A model generated the notes under the pieces. That model was not told the DNA's origin. It did no database searches and saw only the letters and a list, made by a program, of their open reading frames with translations. A program made the translations under genes and the position numbers. Source: an uncultured Bacteroidales bacterium (GTDB lineage: Bacteria > Bacteroidota > Bacteroidia > Bacteroidales > Bacteroidaceae). Taken from it: 64,000 bases of DNA. Positions 54,803 to 63,870 of this stretch are shown here, piece by piece. Each line of letters begins with the position of its first letter. Within the stretch, counting starts at the first letter, position 1. Where the stretch lies: assembly GCA_949297215.1 (NCBI GenBank), contig CASFRV010000002.1, positions 62,001 through 126,000 of the forward strand, given 5' to 3'.

Positions 54803-55813
54803 ATGAGCGACCGTCTCCTATACAAGCTGCGCAGCGGAAAACCCGTGAAGAGCCTCCATTTTGCCATGGGCTTTGCGGGGCTGCTCGTGCCCGACGCCTT
54901 CTACCGCGCACGGCGCGAGCGCCTGCTGGACGAGGCGCGGCGCCGCCCCGACTACCGCTACATGTGCGAGCGCGCGGCCTACTATAACCGCGTGGACGGG
55001 CCGTGGCAGCTCGACGCCACCGACGTGTGCCGCCGCGAGCGCAGCTGGCTCATGTATCGCGGGCCGCTCGACGGCTTCCGCCCCGGCACGTTCCACACGG
55101 CCTATTTTCTGGACCAGCACGACGTGACGCGGTGGTTCCCGCCCAAGCTCCGGTGGAACTTCCTGCCGGGCGACGTCTACTTTACGCCCCCCGAGCCCAC
55201 CGTCGTGAAGAGCCGCCTGCTCTCGCCCGACAACCGCAACTCGGTGGTGCTCAAGCTCGACAAGCTGCGCCACTTCCTCTTTGTCGACGACCCCGTGCCC
55301 TTCCGCCAAAAGCAGGACCGCGCCATCTTCCGCGGCAAGATACGCCAGAGCCGCCTGCGCACGGCGTTTCTCGAACGCTTCTTCGGCCACCCGCTGTGCG
55401 ACTGCGGCGTCGTGGGCCGCAACGAGGGCTGCCCCGAGGCCTGGATGACGGAGAAAAAGACCATTCGCCAGCACTTGGACTATAAGTTCATCATGGCCTT
55501 GGAGGGAAACGACGTGGCGTCGAACCTGAAATGGGTGATGTCGTCCAATTCGCTGGCCGTCATGCCGCGCCCCACGTGCGAGACGTGGTTTATGGAGGGA
55601 CAGCTGCGCCCCGACTACCACTACGTCGAGGTGCGCGACGACTTTGCCGACCTGGAAGAGAAGCTGCGCCACTACTGCGACCACCCCGACGAGGCCGAGG
55701 CCATCGTGCGCCACGCCCACGAGTATGTGGCCCAGTTCCGCAACCGCCGGCGCGAAGAGCTCATACAGCTCATGGTCATGGAGCAATACTTCCGCACGAG
55801 CGGGCAGCTCTGA
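54803..55813 (+). CDS. GT90/CAP10-like glycosyltransferase
   Basis: A 336-residue cytoplasmic enzyme related to the GT90 (CAP10, LpsA) family that adds sugars to LPS or capsule. Typical features are RAIFRGKIRQSRLRT (donor-site region), KFIMALEGNDVASNLKWVMSSNSL and PRPTCETWFMEGQLRPDYHYVEVR, then DDFADLEEKLRHYCDHPDEAEAI. No membrane segment. The next gene is a GT39-type enzyme, and lpxB follows further on, so a role in lipid A or surface glycan assembly is likely. Confidence 0.85.
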   Translation: MSDRLLYKLRSGKPVKSLHFAMGFAGLLVPDAFYRARRERLLDEARRRPDYRYMCERAAYYNRVDGPWQLDATDVCRRERSWLMYRGPLDGFRPGTFHTAYFLDQHDVTRWFPPKLRWNFLPGDVYFTPPEPTVVKSRLLSPDNRNSVVLKLDKLRHFLFVDDPVPFRQKQDRAIFRGKIRQSRLRTAFLERFFGHPLCDCGVVGRNEGCPEAWMTEKKTIRQHLDYKFIMALEGNDVASNLKWVMSSNSLAVMPRPTCETWFMEGQLRPDYHYVEVRDDFADLEEKLRHYCDHPDEAEAIVRHAHEYVAQFRNRRREELIQLMVMEQYFRTSGQL

Positions 55814-55850
55814 GGCCACCTCCTTATATATATACGTCACACCAAGCATC

Positions 55851-57656
55851 ATGGAAATACGCGAGAAACATTACGGATGGTGGCTCCTGGCCTTTTGCCT
55901 CCTCTTCCTCTTTCTGTTCCTGGGCCTCACGCCCTTTCACACGCGCGGCGAGCCGCGCGAGGCCGTCGTGGCCATGTCGATGCTCCACAGCGGCAACTGG
56001 ATTCTGGCCCTTAACAACGGCACGGAGATGGCCTTCAAGCCGCCTTTCTTCCATTGGCTCGTGGCCGCCTTCTCGGCGCTGGCGGGCGGCGTGAGCGAAT
56101 ACACGTCGCGCCTGCCGTCGGCCGTGGCGCTCACGGTGATGACGCTCGCGGGCTACCGCTTTTACGCCCGGCGGCGCGGCGCGGCCCCGGCCATGCTGGC
56201 GGCCCTGCTCACGCTCACCACGTTCGAGGTGCACCGCGCGGGCGTCAACTGCCGCGTCGACATGGTGCTGGCCGCCATGATGGTGCTCTCGCTCTACGCC
56301 CTCTACGTGTGGGGCGAGCGGGGGCGGCGGGGCGTGCCCTGGGTGGCCGTGCTGTGTCTGAGCGCCGCCTTCCTCACCAAGGGGCCCGTGGGCGCGGCCC
56401 TGCCCTGCCTGGTCGTGTGGGTGTTCTGGTGGCTGCGCGGCGAGGGGGCCCTGCGCCCCCTCGTGCAGCTGGCCGGCGTGGGGCTGGCCTCGTGCGTGCT
56501 GCCGCTGCTGTGGTACGTGGCGGCGTGGCGCCAGGGGGGCGACGCCTTTCTGGCCCTCGTCATGGAGGAAAACGTCTACCGCCTGCTGGGCAAGATGACC
56601 TACGCCTCGCACGAAAACCCCGCCTGGTACAACGTCGTGACCATCGTGGCGGGCTTCGTGCCCTACACGCTGCTGGTGGTGTTCTCGCTTTTCGCCCTGC
56701 GCCCCCGCAAGCTCTCGTGGCAGCCCGGGTGGTGGCAGCGGCTGCGCCGCCGCGTGCGCGAGGCCGACCCCGTGCGCCTCTTCACGCTGGTGAGCTTCGT
56801 GGTCATCTTCGTGTTCTACTGCATCCCCAAGAGCAAGCGCAGCGTCTACCTGCTCCCCGTCTACCCCTTCTTGGGCTGGTTCCTGGCCGAGTACGTCATG
56901 TGGCTCTGGCGCCGCCACCGCGCTGCGGTCAAGGCCTTCGGCGGCGTCATGGGGGCGCTGGGCGTGCTGCTCGTGCTCACCTATGGAGCCGTGTGCGCCG
57001 GCCTCGTGCCCGACACGCTCTTCTCGGGGCGCCACGCGGCCGAAAACGCGGCCTACGTGCACGCCCTGGCCGCTGAGCCCCTCACGTGGTGGGCCGCCGT
57101 GCTCGTGGCCCTGCCCGCCGTGGGGGCCGTGCTGCTGTGGCGCGCCCTGCGCCGCGGGGCCGGCGGGCGCACCGTCGCGGGGCTCACCATCTGCATCGTG
57201 GCAGCCGTCTACATGGGGCTCGACGGCTTCTACCAGCCGGCCGTGCTGCGCGTCAAGAGCGACCTCCCCGTGGCCCGGCGCATCGAAGCCCTCGTGCCCG
57301 AGGGACGGCTCTACTCCTATCGCACCGACCAGGTGGAGGGCAACCGCATGCACCCCTTCACCATCAACTTCTACCTGGGCGACCGCGTCGTGCCCTTCGA
57401 TGCCTTCCACCCGGCCGAGGGATGGCTCATCGCAGGCAACGACGACATCGACACCTTCCTGCGCACCCATGCGGGCTACACCGCCGAGCTCGTCTACGAC
57501 TCGGGCCACAAGAGCTGCGACGACCGCAAGGTGGTGCGCCTCTACCGCTTCCGCCGCGCGGCAGCGCCCCGCTCCGCCACGCCCGCCGGCGCGCCCGCAC
57601 CGGCAGGCACGCAGCCCCCGGCCGCGCCCGTTGCCCCATCCGTCGGAAAATCGTAA
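55851..57656 (+). CDS. GT39/ArnT-like membrane glycosyltransferase
   Basis: A 601-residue polytopic protein with about eleven membrane segments. It starts at ATG 55851 ([20 protein letters not shown]). The first periplasmic loop carries [15 protein letters not shown], the acidic motif of the GT-C glycosyltransferases, then [16 protein letters not shown] soluble C-terminal domain follows from about residue 460. The family transfers sugars from polyprenyl carriers to lipid A or proteins. It ends in a Pro/Ala-rich tail. Starting frames further upstream only overlap the GT90 gene. Confidence 0.9.
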   Translation: MEIREKHYGWWLLAFCLLFLFLFLGLTPFHTRGEPREAVVAMSMLHSGNWILALNNGTEMAFKPPFFHWLVAAFSALAGGVSEYTSRLPSAVALTVMTLAGYRFYARRRGAAPAMLAALLTLTTFEVHRAGVNCRVDMVLAAMMVLSLYALYVWGERGRRGVPWVAVLCLSAAFLTKGPVGAALPCLVVWVFWWLRGEGALRPLVQLAGVGLASCVLPLLWYVAAWRQGGDAFLALVMEENVYRLLGKMTYASHENPAWYNVVTIVAGFVPYTLLVVFSLFALRPRKLSWQPGWWQRLRRRVREADPVRLFTLVSFVVIFVFYCIPKSKRSVYLLPVYPFLGWFLAEYVMWLWRRHRAAVKAFGGVMGALGVLLVLTYGAVCAGLVPDTLFSGRHAAENAAYVHALAAEPLTWWAAVLVALPAVGAVLLWRALRRGAGGRTVAGLTICIVAAVYMGLDGFYQPAVLRVKSDLPVARRIEALVPEGRLYSYRTDQVEGNRMHPFTINFYLGDRVVPFDAFHPAEGWLIAGNDDIDTFLRTHAGYTAELVYDSGHKSCDDRKVVRLYRFRRAAAPRSATPAGAPAPAGTQPPAAPVAPSVGKS

Positions 57657-57661
57657 TTTTG
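57654..57661 (+). promoter_or_regulatory. -7 box TAATTTTG of the LolD-like gene
   Basis: A TAnnTTTG match overlapping the GT39 stop codon, 57 bases before the ATG at 57718. Confidence 0.55.
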
Positions 57662-57717
57662 CCCCGGCAGCGCGCCGCGGCCGGCAGCCCCGGCGCCGCA
57701 ACAACCATCCCCCACAC

Positions 57718-58368
57718 ATGATAGAACTCAAAGACATCCACAAATCGTTCGGAGCGCTCGAAGTGCTCAAAGGAATCGACCTGCACATCAACCGGCGCGA
57801 GGTGGTGAGCATCGTAGGCCCCAGCGGCGCGGGCAAAACCACGCTGCTGCAAGTGATGGGCACGCTCTACAAACCCGACAGCGGCACGCTGCGCATCAAC
57901 GGTACCGACGTGCTCTCGCTGAGCCGCCTCGAGCTGGCGCGCTTCCGCAACCTGCACCTGGGGTTCGTCTTCCAGTTTCACCAGCTGCTGGGCGAGTTTA
58001 CGGCCCTCGAGAACGTCATGATGCCCGGCCTCATCGCCCGGCGGCCCAAGCGCGAGGTGCGCAGCCGCGCCCGCGAACTGCTCGACTACATGGGCCTTGC
58101 CGACCGCGCCGGCCACAAGCCCGCCGAGCTCTCGGGCGGCGAAAAGCAACGCGTGGCCGTGGCCCGCGCCCTGCTCAACAGCCCCGACGTCATCCTGGCC
58201 GACGAGCCCTCGGGAAGCCTTGACACGCACAACCGCGAAGAGCTGCACCGCCTGTTCTTCGACCTGCGCGACCGCTTCGACCAGACGTTCGTCATCGTGA
58301 CCCACGACGAAAGCCTGGCCCGGACCACCGACCGCACCATCCACATGCTGGACGGCCGCATCGTTTAG
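57718..58368 (+). CDS. LolD/MacB-type ABC transporter ATPase
   Basis: A 216-residue ATPase with Walker A G34-PSGAGKT, Q-loop [23 protein letters not shown], signature [15 protein letters not shown], Walker [13 protein letters not shown] and H-loop IVTHDESLA. The FQFHQLL...T..ENV pattern is typical of LolD, the ATPase that releases lipoproteins from the inner membrane. No permease partner is encoded next to it, so LolC/E must be elsewhere. Confidence 0.88.
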   Translation: MIELKDIHKSFGALEVLKGIDLHINRREVVSIVGPSGAGKTTLLQVMGTLYKPDSGTLRINGTDVLSLSRLELARFRNLHLGFVFQFHQLLGEFTALENVMMPGLIARRPKREVRSRARELLDYMGLADRAGHKPAELSGGEKQRVAVARALLNSPDVILADEPSGSLDTHNREELHRLFFDLRDRFDQTFVIVTHDESLARTTDRTIHMLDGRIV

Positions 58369-58426
58369 GAGCCGCGCGCCCCGCATGCGGCCGGCGGCCC
58401 CACGTTCCACAGAAAACAGCACAGCC

Positions 58427-59602
58427 ATGAAGTATTTTCTCATCGTAGGCGAGGCCAGCGGCGACCTGCACGCCTCGCGGCTGATGGAAGCCCTGCGGCG
58501 CCTCGACGCCGACGCCTCGTTCCGCTTCTACGGCGGCGACCTCATGAGCCGCGCGGGCGGCGTGCGCCTCTGCCATTACAGCTCGCTGGCCTACATGGGC
58601 TTCGTGCCCGTCCTGCTCCACCTGCCGCGCATTCTCTCAGGCATGAAGCGCTGCAAAGAGGCCATCCGCCGGTGGCAGCCCGACGCTGTCATCCTCGTGG
58701 ACTACCCGGGCTTCAACCTGAAGATGGCCCGCTACGTCCACCGCGAAGCCATCTGCCCCGTTTTCTACTACATTTCGCCCAAAATATGGGCCTGGAAGGA
58801 GGGACGCATCAAGGCCATACGCCGATACGTCGACCGGCTGTTCTCCATCCTGCCCTTCGAAACCGACTTTTTCGAGACGAAACACCACTACCCCGTGTCG
58901 TACGTGGGCAACCCCACGGTCGACGAGGTGGCAGCCTTCCGCTCGTCGTACGACGAAGGCTTCGAGGCCTTTGCCGCCCGCACGGGTCTCGACCCCTCGC
59001 GCCCCGTCATCGCGCTGCTGGCCGGCAGCCGCACGCAGGAGGTGAAGCGCAACCTGCTGCCCATGTGCCGTGCGGCGCTGCGCCACGCCCGCGAGGGCTA
59101 CCAGCTCGTGGTGGCCGCCGCCCCGGCCCTGCACCGCCGCTTCTACGAGAGCGTGCTGGCGGCCCTGCCCGGGCGGCGGGAGCTGCCCCTGCACGTCGTG
59201 CACGACGAAACCTTCCCGCTGCTCTTCCACGCCACGGCGGCCCTCGTCACCTCGGGCACGGCCACGCTCGAAACCGCCCTGCTGGGCGTGCCCCAGGTGG
59301 TGTGCTACCGCACGCCCTTCCCCCGCGTGGTGGGCGCCCTGCGCCGTCGCCTGCTCCACGTGCGCTACGTCTCGCTGGTCAACCTCGTGTGCGACGAAGA
59401 GGTGGTGCCCGAGCTCGTGGCCGACACCATGACGCCCGGCCGCCTGGAAGCCGCGCTGGCCTCCATCCTGCCCGGCGGAGCGGCCCGCGAGGCCATGCTC
59501 GAAGGCTACGGCCGCATGGCCCGCCGCCTGGGACCACCGGGAGCCCCCGACCGCGCCGCACGCGAAATGACGGAACGCCTCGCCGCAAGCGGCAAGGCCT
59601 GA
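58427..59602 (+). CDS. lpxB: Lipid-A-disaccharide synthase
   Basis: GT19 enzyme condensing UDP-2,3-diacylglucosamine with lipid X in lipid A synthesis at the inner membrane. The 391 residues starting MKYFLIVGEASGDLHAS include MGFVPVL, VDYPGFNLKMARYV, YYISPKIWAWKEGRIK, YVGNPTVDEV, LAGSRTQEVKRNL and SGTATLETALLGVPQVVCY. The ATG at 58427 matches the family N-terminus; an upstream ATG at 58385 adds a non-conserved stretch. Confidence 0.96.
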   Translation: MKYFLIVGEASGDLHASRLMEALRRLDADASFRFYGGDLMSRAGGVRLCHYSSLAYMGFVPVLLHLPRILSGMKRCKEAIRRWQPDAVILVDYPGFNLKMARYVHREAICPVFYYISPKIWAWKEGRIKAIRRYVDRLFSILPFETDFFETKHHYPVSYVGNPTVDEVAAFRSSYDEGFEAFAARTGLDPSRPVIALLAGSRTQEVKRNLLPMCRAALRHAREGYQLVVAAAPALHRRFYESVLAALPGRRELPLHVVHDETFPLLFHATAALVTSGTATLETALLGVPQVVCYRTPFPRVVGALRRRLLHVRYVSLVNLVCDEEVVPELVADTMTPGRLEAALASILPGGAAREAMLEGYGRMARRLGPPGAPDRAAREMTERLAASGKA

Positions 59603-59650
59603 CGCCACGGCACGCCGGCGCCGCGGCCCCGCTGCGGCACAGAAAAACAA

Positions 59651-59695
59651 GCGGCGCGCCCGCTCCTCCCCAAGACGGAAGAGCGAGCGCGCCGC
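59651..59695. terminator. Bidirectional terminator between lpxB and the GNAT-AAA+ gene
   Basis: GCGGCGCGCCCGCTC (59651-59665) pairs with GAGCGAGCGCGCCGC (59681-59695). On the minus strand it is followed by TTGTTTTT, so it mainly ends the leftward GNAT-AAA+ gene. Confidence 0.7.
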
Positions 59696-59728
59696 GCTTT
59701 GCCCCATGGGGCAGGCCCCGGCGCGTCG

Positions 59729-61465
59729 TCAGCAAAGGACGCCGCGATAGAGCGAGGGCTGCTCCGAGCGGTTGCCCAGACAGTAGAGCTCAGGCTCGTC
59801 CCAGTCGCTTTCGAGCGTAAAGAAGCCGAGCTTGTCGGGCTCGCTGCCTACGTTGCCGTAGCGCAGGGGCTGACCGATGTAAAGGACGGGGCTCACGGAC
59901 GGCTGGATCTGGAAGCCTATCTTGCAGTCGAACTTTTTCTCCACAGCCTCCTTGTTGCTCACGCTGCCCTCGCCGCCGGCGTCGGGGGCGGGCTTCGTCA
60001 GCCACTGCTCCACCGTCTCGCACGGGCCCACGCGGGTTGCCACAAACTCGCGTAGCGCACGGTGACGGGGAAGCTCCAACCCGTCGAACGTGACGATGCG
60101 TATCCTGTATTTGGCCTTGGGGATGTTCATCAGTGAGCCGGAGGGCACCTCGCCCGCGATGTTACACTCCTCGATGACCGACTTCAAGATGTCGATCGTG
60201 GAGATTTCCAGCGTATCGACCAGACGGAGCACGTCATCCTTCAGGGAGAGGTCGTGCAGATTGTCGTCGATGACCTCGTTGACGGCCTTGGGCGAGAGAT
60301 TGGAAAACTCCTTGATGTAACGGATACGGCCGGGACGTCCCAGAAGGTTCTCGTCGACCGTCAGGCGGTTGGTGGTGAGCACGTAGAGCTTGCGGCGGGC
60401 GTTGTAGACGCCGTCTATCATCTTGAGCAGCACCTCGCGCTCGTCGCTGAAGGTCTTTTCGGCCTCGTCGATGAGCACCACACACTCGAAGCAGAGCGAC
60501 TGGACAAACTCCAACATCCCCTCCAAGGGCTTCGAGACGACGACGACCGGCAGCCCGAGGCGGTTGCAGAGCAGCTTGGCCGCAATGGTCTTGCCCGTGC
60601 CTTTCAGGCCATTGAAGATGACGCCCAGATTTTTGTGGCTCCCCGCGAAGACGTCCGACGTCCACGTCCTGATGATGCGGTTCATAACGTCTTCGCAGTC
60701 GAGGTCGTAGAGCTTGAAGGGGAAAACGAACGTCTCGTCTATCTTTTCCAAGCCGAGGCGCTTCGTGCGCGGCTCCTCGTAGATGCGGAAGATGCCGCGC
60801 CCCGGGCCGGGCAGGAGGGTGGCGCTGCCCGGTATGGGATAGAGCACGCCGCCCTCGTTGATCCATTTCTGTTTCTCGGCGATGCGCACGCGCTCCTTGG
60901 CGTCGCGCCGGCCGGGGTTGAGATATTCCTCACGGTCGAGCGTGTAAAACTCCAGGTCGACCCACTCGTCGCGGAACGTGAGGCCACACTGGCGGTCGAG
61001 CCCGGCATACGTGAAGCCACACTTCAGGGCCACGCGGCGCGAGGCGTCGTTGCGCGGCAGGAGGGCTATGGTGAGCGAGTCGGCCCCGCGCTCCGAAAAC
61101 AGGTAAGCCTTCATCCGCTCGGTGGCCTCGGTCATGTAGCCTTTGCCGCGTGCGTCCTTGCGCAGAAAATAGCAGATCTCATAGTTGGTTTTCTCGCCGC
61201 CGGTGGTGTTTATCACGTGCGGAGCCACCTCGAAGACGCCCGCAACGCTGCCGTGCCCGGCGTTTTCGACGATGACAAACATGAGCCGGTCGGCCATAGC
61301 GCGGCGTATTTTTCCCTCGGCCTCGCTCTTGCTGACCATGGGGCGGAAGCCCACGTTGGCTGCTATCTCTGCGTCGCTCATCAGGGCGAAGACGTCGCCC
61401 GCGTCGGCCACGCCCGGCGTTCGGAGCGTGAGGCGTGCCGTTGTCAGTTGGATGGATGGTGTCAT
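59729..61465 (-). CDS. GNAT acetyltransferase fused to an AAA+ ATPase
   Basis: A 578-residue protein starting at MTPSIQLTTARLTLR (61465). Residues 1-175 are a RimJ-type GNAT acetyltransferase with the acetyl-CoA loop RKDARGKGYMTEA (102-114) and NDASRRVALKCGF. Residues about 185-470 are an AAA+ ATPase: Walker A G286-LKGTGKT, Walker B VVLIDEAEK (329-337), sensor-like TTNRLTVDENLLGRPGRIRYIKEF shortened here to its core LTTNRL. The C-terminal 100 residues form a further beta-rich domain (QPLRYGNVGS). The upstream frame to 61714 has no family support. A near-consensus TTATTTTG lies just upstream (61491 to 61484). Confidence 0.85.
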   Translation of the reverse strand: MTPSIQLTTARLTLRTPGVADAGDVFALMSDAEIAANVGFRPMVSKSEAEGKIRRAMADRLMFVIVENAGHGSVAGVFEVAPHVINTTGGEKTNYEICYFLRKDARGKGYMTEATERMKAYLFSERGADSLTIALLPRNDASRRVALKCGFTYAGLDRQCGLTFRDEWVDLEFYTLDREEYLNPGRRDAKERVRIAEKQKWINEGGVLYPIPGSATLLPGPGRGIFRIYEEPRTKRLGLEKIDETFVFPFKLYDLDCEDVMNRIIRTWTSDVFAGSHKNLGVIFNGLKGTGKTIAAKLLCNRLGLPVVVVSKPLEGMLEFVQSLCFECVVLIDEAEKTFSDEREVLLKMIDGVYNARRKLYVLTTNRLTVDENLLGRPGRIRYIKEFSNLSPKAVNEVIDDNLHDLSLKDDVLRLVDTLEISTIDILKSVIEECNIAGEVPSGSLMNIPKAKYRIRIVTFDGLELPRHRALREFVATRVGPCETVEQWLTKPAPDAGGEGSVSNKEAVEKKFDCKIGFQIQPSVSPVLYIGQPLRYGNVGSEPDKLGFFTLESDWDEPELYCLGNRSEQPSLYRGVLC

Positions 61466-61705
61466 ATCTCTCAGATTTGTTTGCAAAATAAGCCGTCTGT
61501 CAAGCCAAAACATGGCATAAGCTGAAAAAAAGCGGCCGCCGCGCGAAAAAACGGTGGCACGGCGGGCTGCTTCCGTGGGAATGATACCCGCGGGGAGGGC
61601 CGAAATTGCAAACAGACAACGAAAAGATGTTAACGAGGCAGGCTTTTCCGCGCGCACCGGGCGCAAAGCCCCGGCCGCGGGACTGCACCTTGCGGCCGGG
61701 GCATA

Positions 61706-61748
61706 CAAAAGCACGAAGGAGCCGGGCTATGGCCTGACTCCTTCGTGC
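61706..61748 (-). terminator. Terminator of tRNA-Pro
   Basis: Reading leftwards, GCACGAAGGAG and CTCCTTCGTGC form an 11-bp stem, followed by TTTTG. It lies 8 bases after the tRNA 3' end. Confidence 0.85.
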
Positions 61749-61755
61749 GTTGCAG

Positions 61756-61830
61756 TCGGGGTGACTGGATTCGAACCAGCGACAACACGCCCCCCAGACG
61801 TGTACTCTAACCGGGCTGAGCTACACCCCG
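61756..61830 (-). tRNA. tRNA-Pro (anticodon GGG)
   Basis: The reverse strand folds as a full cloverleaf: acceptor CGGGGTG/CACCCCG, D stem GCTC/GAGT, anticodon stem CACGT/GCGTG with loop CTGGGGG (anticodon GGG), T stem GCTGG/CCAGT-like with loop TTCGAAT, and discriminator A. CCA is not encoded. Confidence 0.95.
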
Positions 61831-61842
61831 CGATTGCAGGTG

Positions 61843-61850
61843 CAAAAGTA
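61843..61850 (-). promoter_or_regulatory. -7 box TACTTTTG of tRNA-Pro
   Basis: TACTTTTG on the minus strand ends 12 bases before the tRNA 5' end, at a suitable distance for a short leader. Confidence 0.65.
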
Positions 61851-62008
61851 GGGCTTCTTTGCGAAACGGCCAAGCGTTTCGCCGTTTTTTTGAGCCTACG
61901 ACGCATTTTTTCGTCCCCCGCCCCCCGTTTTTCTGCCCGACGGCAGCCCCGCGCCGTCCTGCGGCAGAAAAAACGGACGGAGGGCGCGGCCGTTACGCGG
62001 CTTTTTCC

Positions 62009-62016
62009 TACATTTG
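62009..62016 (+). promoter_or_regulatory. -7 box TACATTTG of the aldose epimerase gene
   Basis: A TAnnTTTG match 112 bases before the ATG at 62129. The stretch between tRNA and gene (61851-62128) holds no other feature I can support. Confidence 0.5.
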
Positions 62017-62128
62017 TTTCACCAATCTACGGAGCAAGGCCCCGACGAGGCGGTGGAAATGAGCCTTTTCCGCGCCCGCCACGCCCGCCGGCAGGCAGGC
62101 GGCGGCCCGCTACGAAAAAACGCATCGC

Positions 62129-63004
62129 ATGGAAGAAATCAGAAACGACGAACTCATCCTCACGACCGACAGCTTCGGCGCTGAAATGCAGAGCCTGCGC
62201 GACGCACGCACGGGCGAAGAATACATCTGGCAGGGGGCTCCCGACACGTGGAGCGGCCACTCGCCCATCCTCTTCCCCATCGTGGGCGGACTGTGGGACG
62301 GCACGTGCCGCGAGGGCGGCCGCGAGCTGCACATACCCAAGCACGGCGTGGTGCGCCGCCGCCCCTGGCAGCTTTCGGGCCGCACCGCCACCACCGTGAC
62401 CTATGCCATCGAGAGCGACGCCGAAACGCTCGCCACGTTTCCCCACGACTTCCGCGTCGAGGTGACCTATCACCTGGCCGGGCGGCGGCTCTGCGTCGTC
62501 TTCCGCGTGGAAAACACCGGGCTCGACACCATGTGGTTTCAGCTGGGCGGCCATCCGGCCTTCGTCCTGCCCGACTTCAACGACGCCGGCCGCCCCGACG
62601 GCTACGTGCGCCTGCACGGCAGCGTGGAGAGCCGCCTCATGGTGGGCCGTCAGGGCTGCACCCGCCCCGAGCGCTACGCCGCTCCCTGCGACGCCGACGG
62701 ACGCATCGCCCTGGGCCGCGCCACGTTCGACGACGAGTCGCTCATCTTCGACCGCCACCAGGTGACGCGCGCCGACCTGCTGCGCGCCGACGGCTCGCGG
62801 CGCCTCACGGTGGAGAGCGACGCCCCCGTGTGGCTGCTCTGGTCGCCGCAGGGCGAGCACGTGCCCTTCACCTGCATCGAGCCGTGGTACGGCCTGTGCG
62901 ACGAAGAGGGCTTTGCCGGCACCATCGAGGCCCGGCCCTACATCAACCACACCGCCCCCGGCGAGGAATGGGAGGGCGGCTACACCATCGACGTGGCCCC
63001 CTGA
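62129..63004 (+). CDS. Aldose 1-epimerase (mutarotase) family protein, LacX-like
   Basis: A 291-residue cytoplasmic protein of the galactose mutarotase-like fold, interconverting alpha and beta anomers of a sugar. Characteristic elements are GAEMQSLRDARTGEEYIWQG at the N-terminus, HSPILFPIVGGLWDG, IPKHGVVRRRPW, FQLGGHPAFVLP (conserved His) and FTCIEPWYGLCD near the C-terminus. The motifs fit the LacX/YeaD-like subgroup better than GalM, so the substrate could be a sugar phosphate. Confidence 0.9.
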   Translation: MEEIRNDELILTTDSFGAEMQSLRDARTGEEYIWQGAPDTWSGHSPILFPIVGGLWDGTCREGGRELHIPKHGVVRRRPWQLSGRTATTVTYAIESDAETLATFPHDFRVEVTYHLAGRRLCVVFRVENTGLDTMWFQLGGHPAFVLPDFNDAGRPDGYVRLHGSVESRLMVGRQGCTRPERYAAPCDADGRIALGRATFDDESLIFDRHQVTRADLLRADGSRRLTVESDAPVWLLWSPQGEHVPFTCIEPWYGLCDEEGFAGTIEARPYINHTAPGEEWEGGYTIDVAP

Positions 63005-63028
63005 CGCCCGCCGTAGCCACCCCTTCAC

Positions 63029-63052
63029 AGCCGCCCCCGGGCGGCTTTTTTT
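63029..63052 (+). terminator. Terminator after the aldose epimerase
   Basis: AGCCGCC and GGGCGGCT form a tight stem around a CCCC-rich loop, followed by a run of seven Ts. Confidence 0.9.
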
Positions 63053-63067
63053 GTGCCCGCCGCCTCC

Positions 63068-63430
63068 CTGTGCGCTATATGGCACAGCGTTAAAGCGGAC
63101 AGCGACCGACGCGCGCGTTCCAGCGAATTTTTTGTGTATCCGTGCGGCCTTGTCGTGCATCCATGCGGCGGTCCGACCGATCCATCCCATGGATTTTCCT
63201 TTCCATCCCATGGATCGGCCGATCCAAGGGATGGAATTTTCGATCCAAGGCCAGTTTTTGGAAGAAAATTGGGGGCGATTTGTGACAAATAGCGTCATTT
63301 TTCCGCATTTCCGGCATCCCAGCACCAGAACATCGCAGCTATATGTCTGAAAATGAGGCGTTTCCAATTTTCGCGTATTTGCGAGCAAGAGAGCGAGCGC
63401 GCGAAAATAATCGATTCTCCGTGTTAAAAA
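63068..63430 (+). repeat. 340-base non-coding element, copy B
   Basis: It begins CTGTGCGCTATATGGCAC, has four units built on ATCCCATGG or ATCCAAGG, then GAAAATTGGGGGCGATTTG, and ends GCGCGAAAATAATCGATTCT with CGTGTTAAAAA. It corresponds end to end with copy A at 54328-54669 but has diverged strongly in between, mostly by substitutions. Confidence 0.75.
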
Positions 63431-63439
63431 CCTGATGAG

Positions 63440-63740
63440 CGGCAGCACTGGCGGCCTCAAAGAGGCCGGGCTATCAGTAGCCGCGGGTGGAGCGAAGCGG
63501 AACCCGCGGTGCGGACATACACATCAATGATAGCCTCGAAGAGGCGTCTATACCCGAAGCCGCCAAGGGCATAGCGACCTCTTCGAGGCCGTCACGTCCT
63601 CCGACACGCAGATGGCGGCCGCATGGGAAATCCGCCACGTAGAAACGCGATTCATCGCGTCTCACCCGCTCGGGGCACAGCCCCGCCACGCCATCCCTCC
63701 CCGCCGCACGCGGCAATGCATCCCGCCCCGCGGTAACCTC
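63440..63740. repeat. Mosaic palindromic repeat block upstream of holB
   Basis: It contains GGCCTCAAAGAGGCCGGGCTAT, split here into its GGCCTC and GAGGCC arms, GCCTCGAAGAGGC boxes, CCGCGGGTGGAGCGAAGCGG and the GAAACGCGAT/ATCGCGTCTC hairpin (63642-63663, opposite orientation to the other copies). These are the same pieces as at 53527-53874. No gene is seen between 63053 and 63870. Confidence 0.7.
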
Positions 63741-63826
63741 CTCCGCCCTGCAACGCCCCCACGGGGACGGGGCGGCCGAAGCACACCCTTTTCGGCCGCA
63801 AAGGCGGCAAGTACAGATTTTTATGC

Positions 63827-63834
63827 TACCTTTG
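63827..63834 (+). promoter_or_regulatory. -7 box TACCTTTG of holB
   Basis: A TAnnTTTG match 37 bases before the ATG at 63871; a GCCGCCGCGT/GCGGCGGC hairpin lies in the leader. Confidence 0.6.
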
Positions 63835-63870
63835 CAGAAAACGCCGCCGCGTGCGGCGGCAGCAGGAAGC

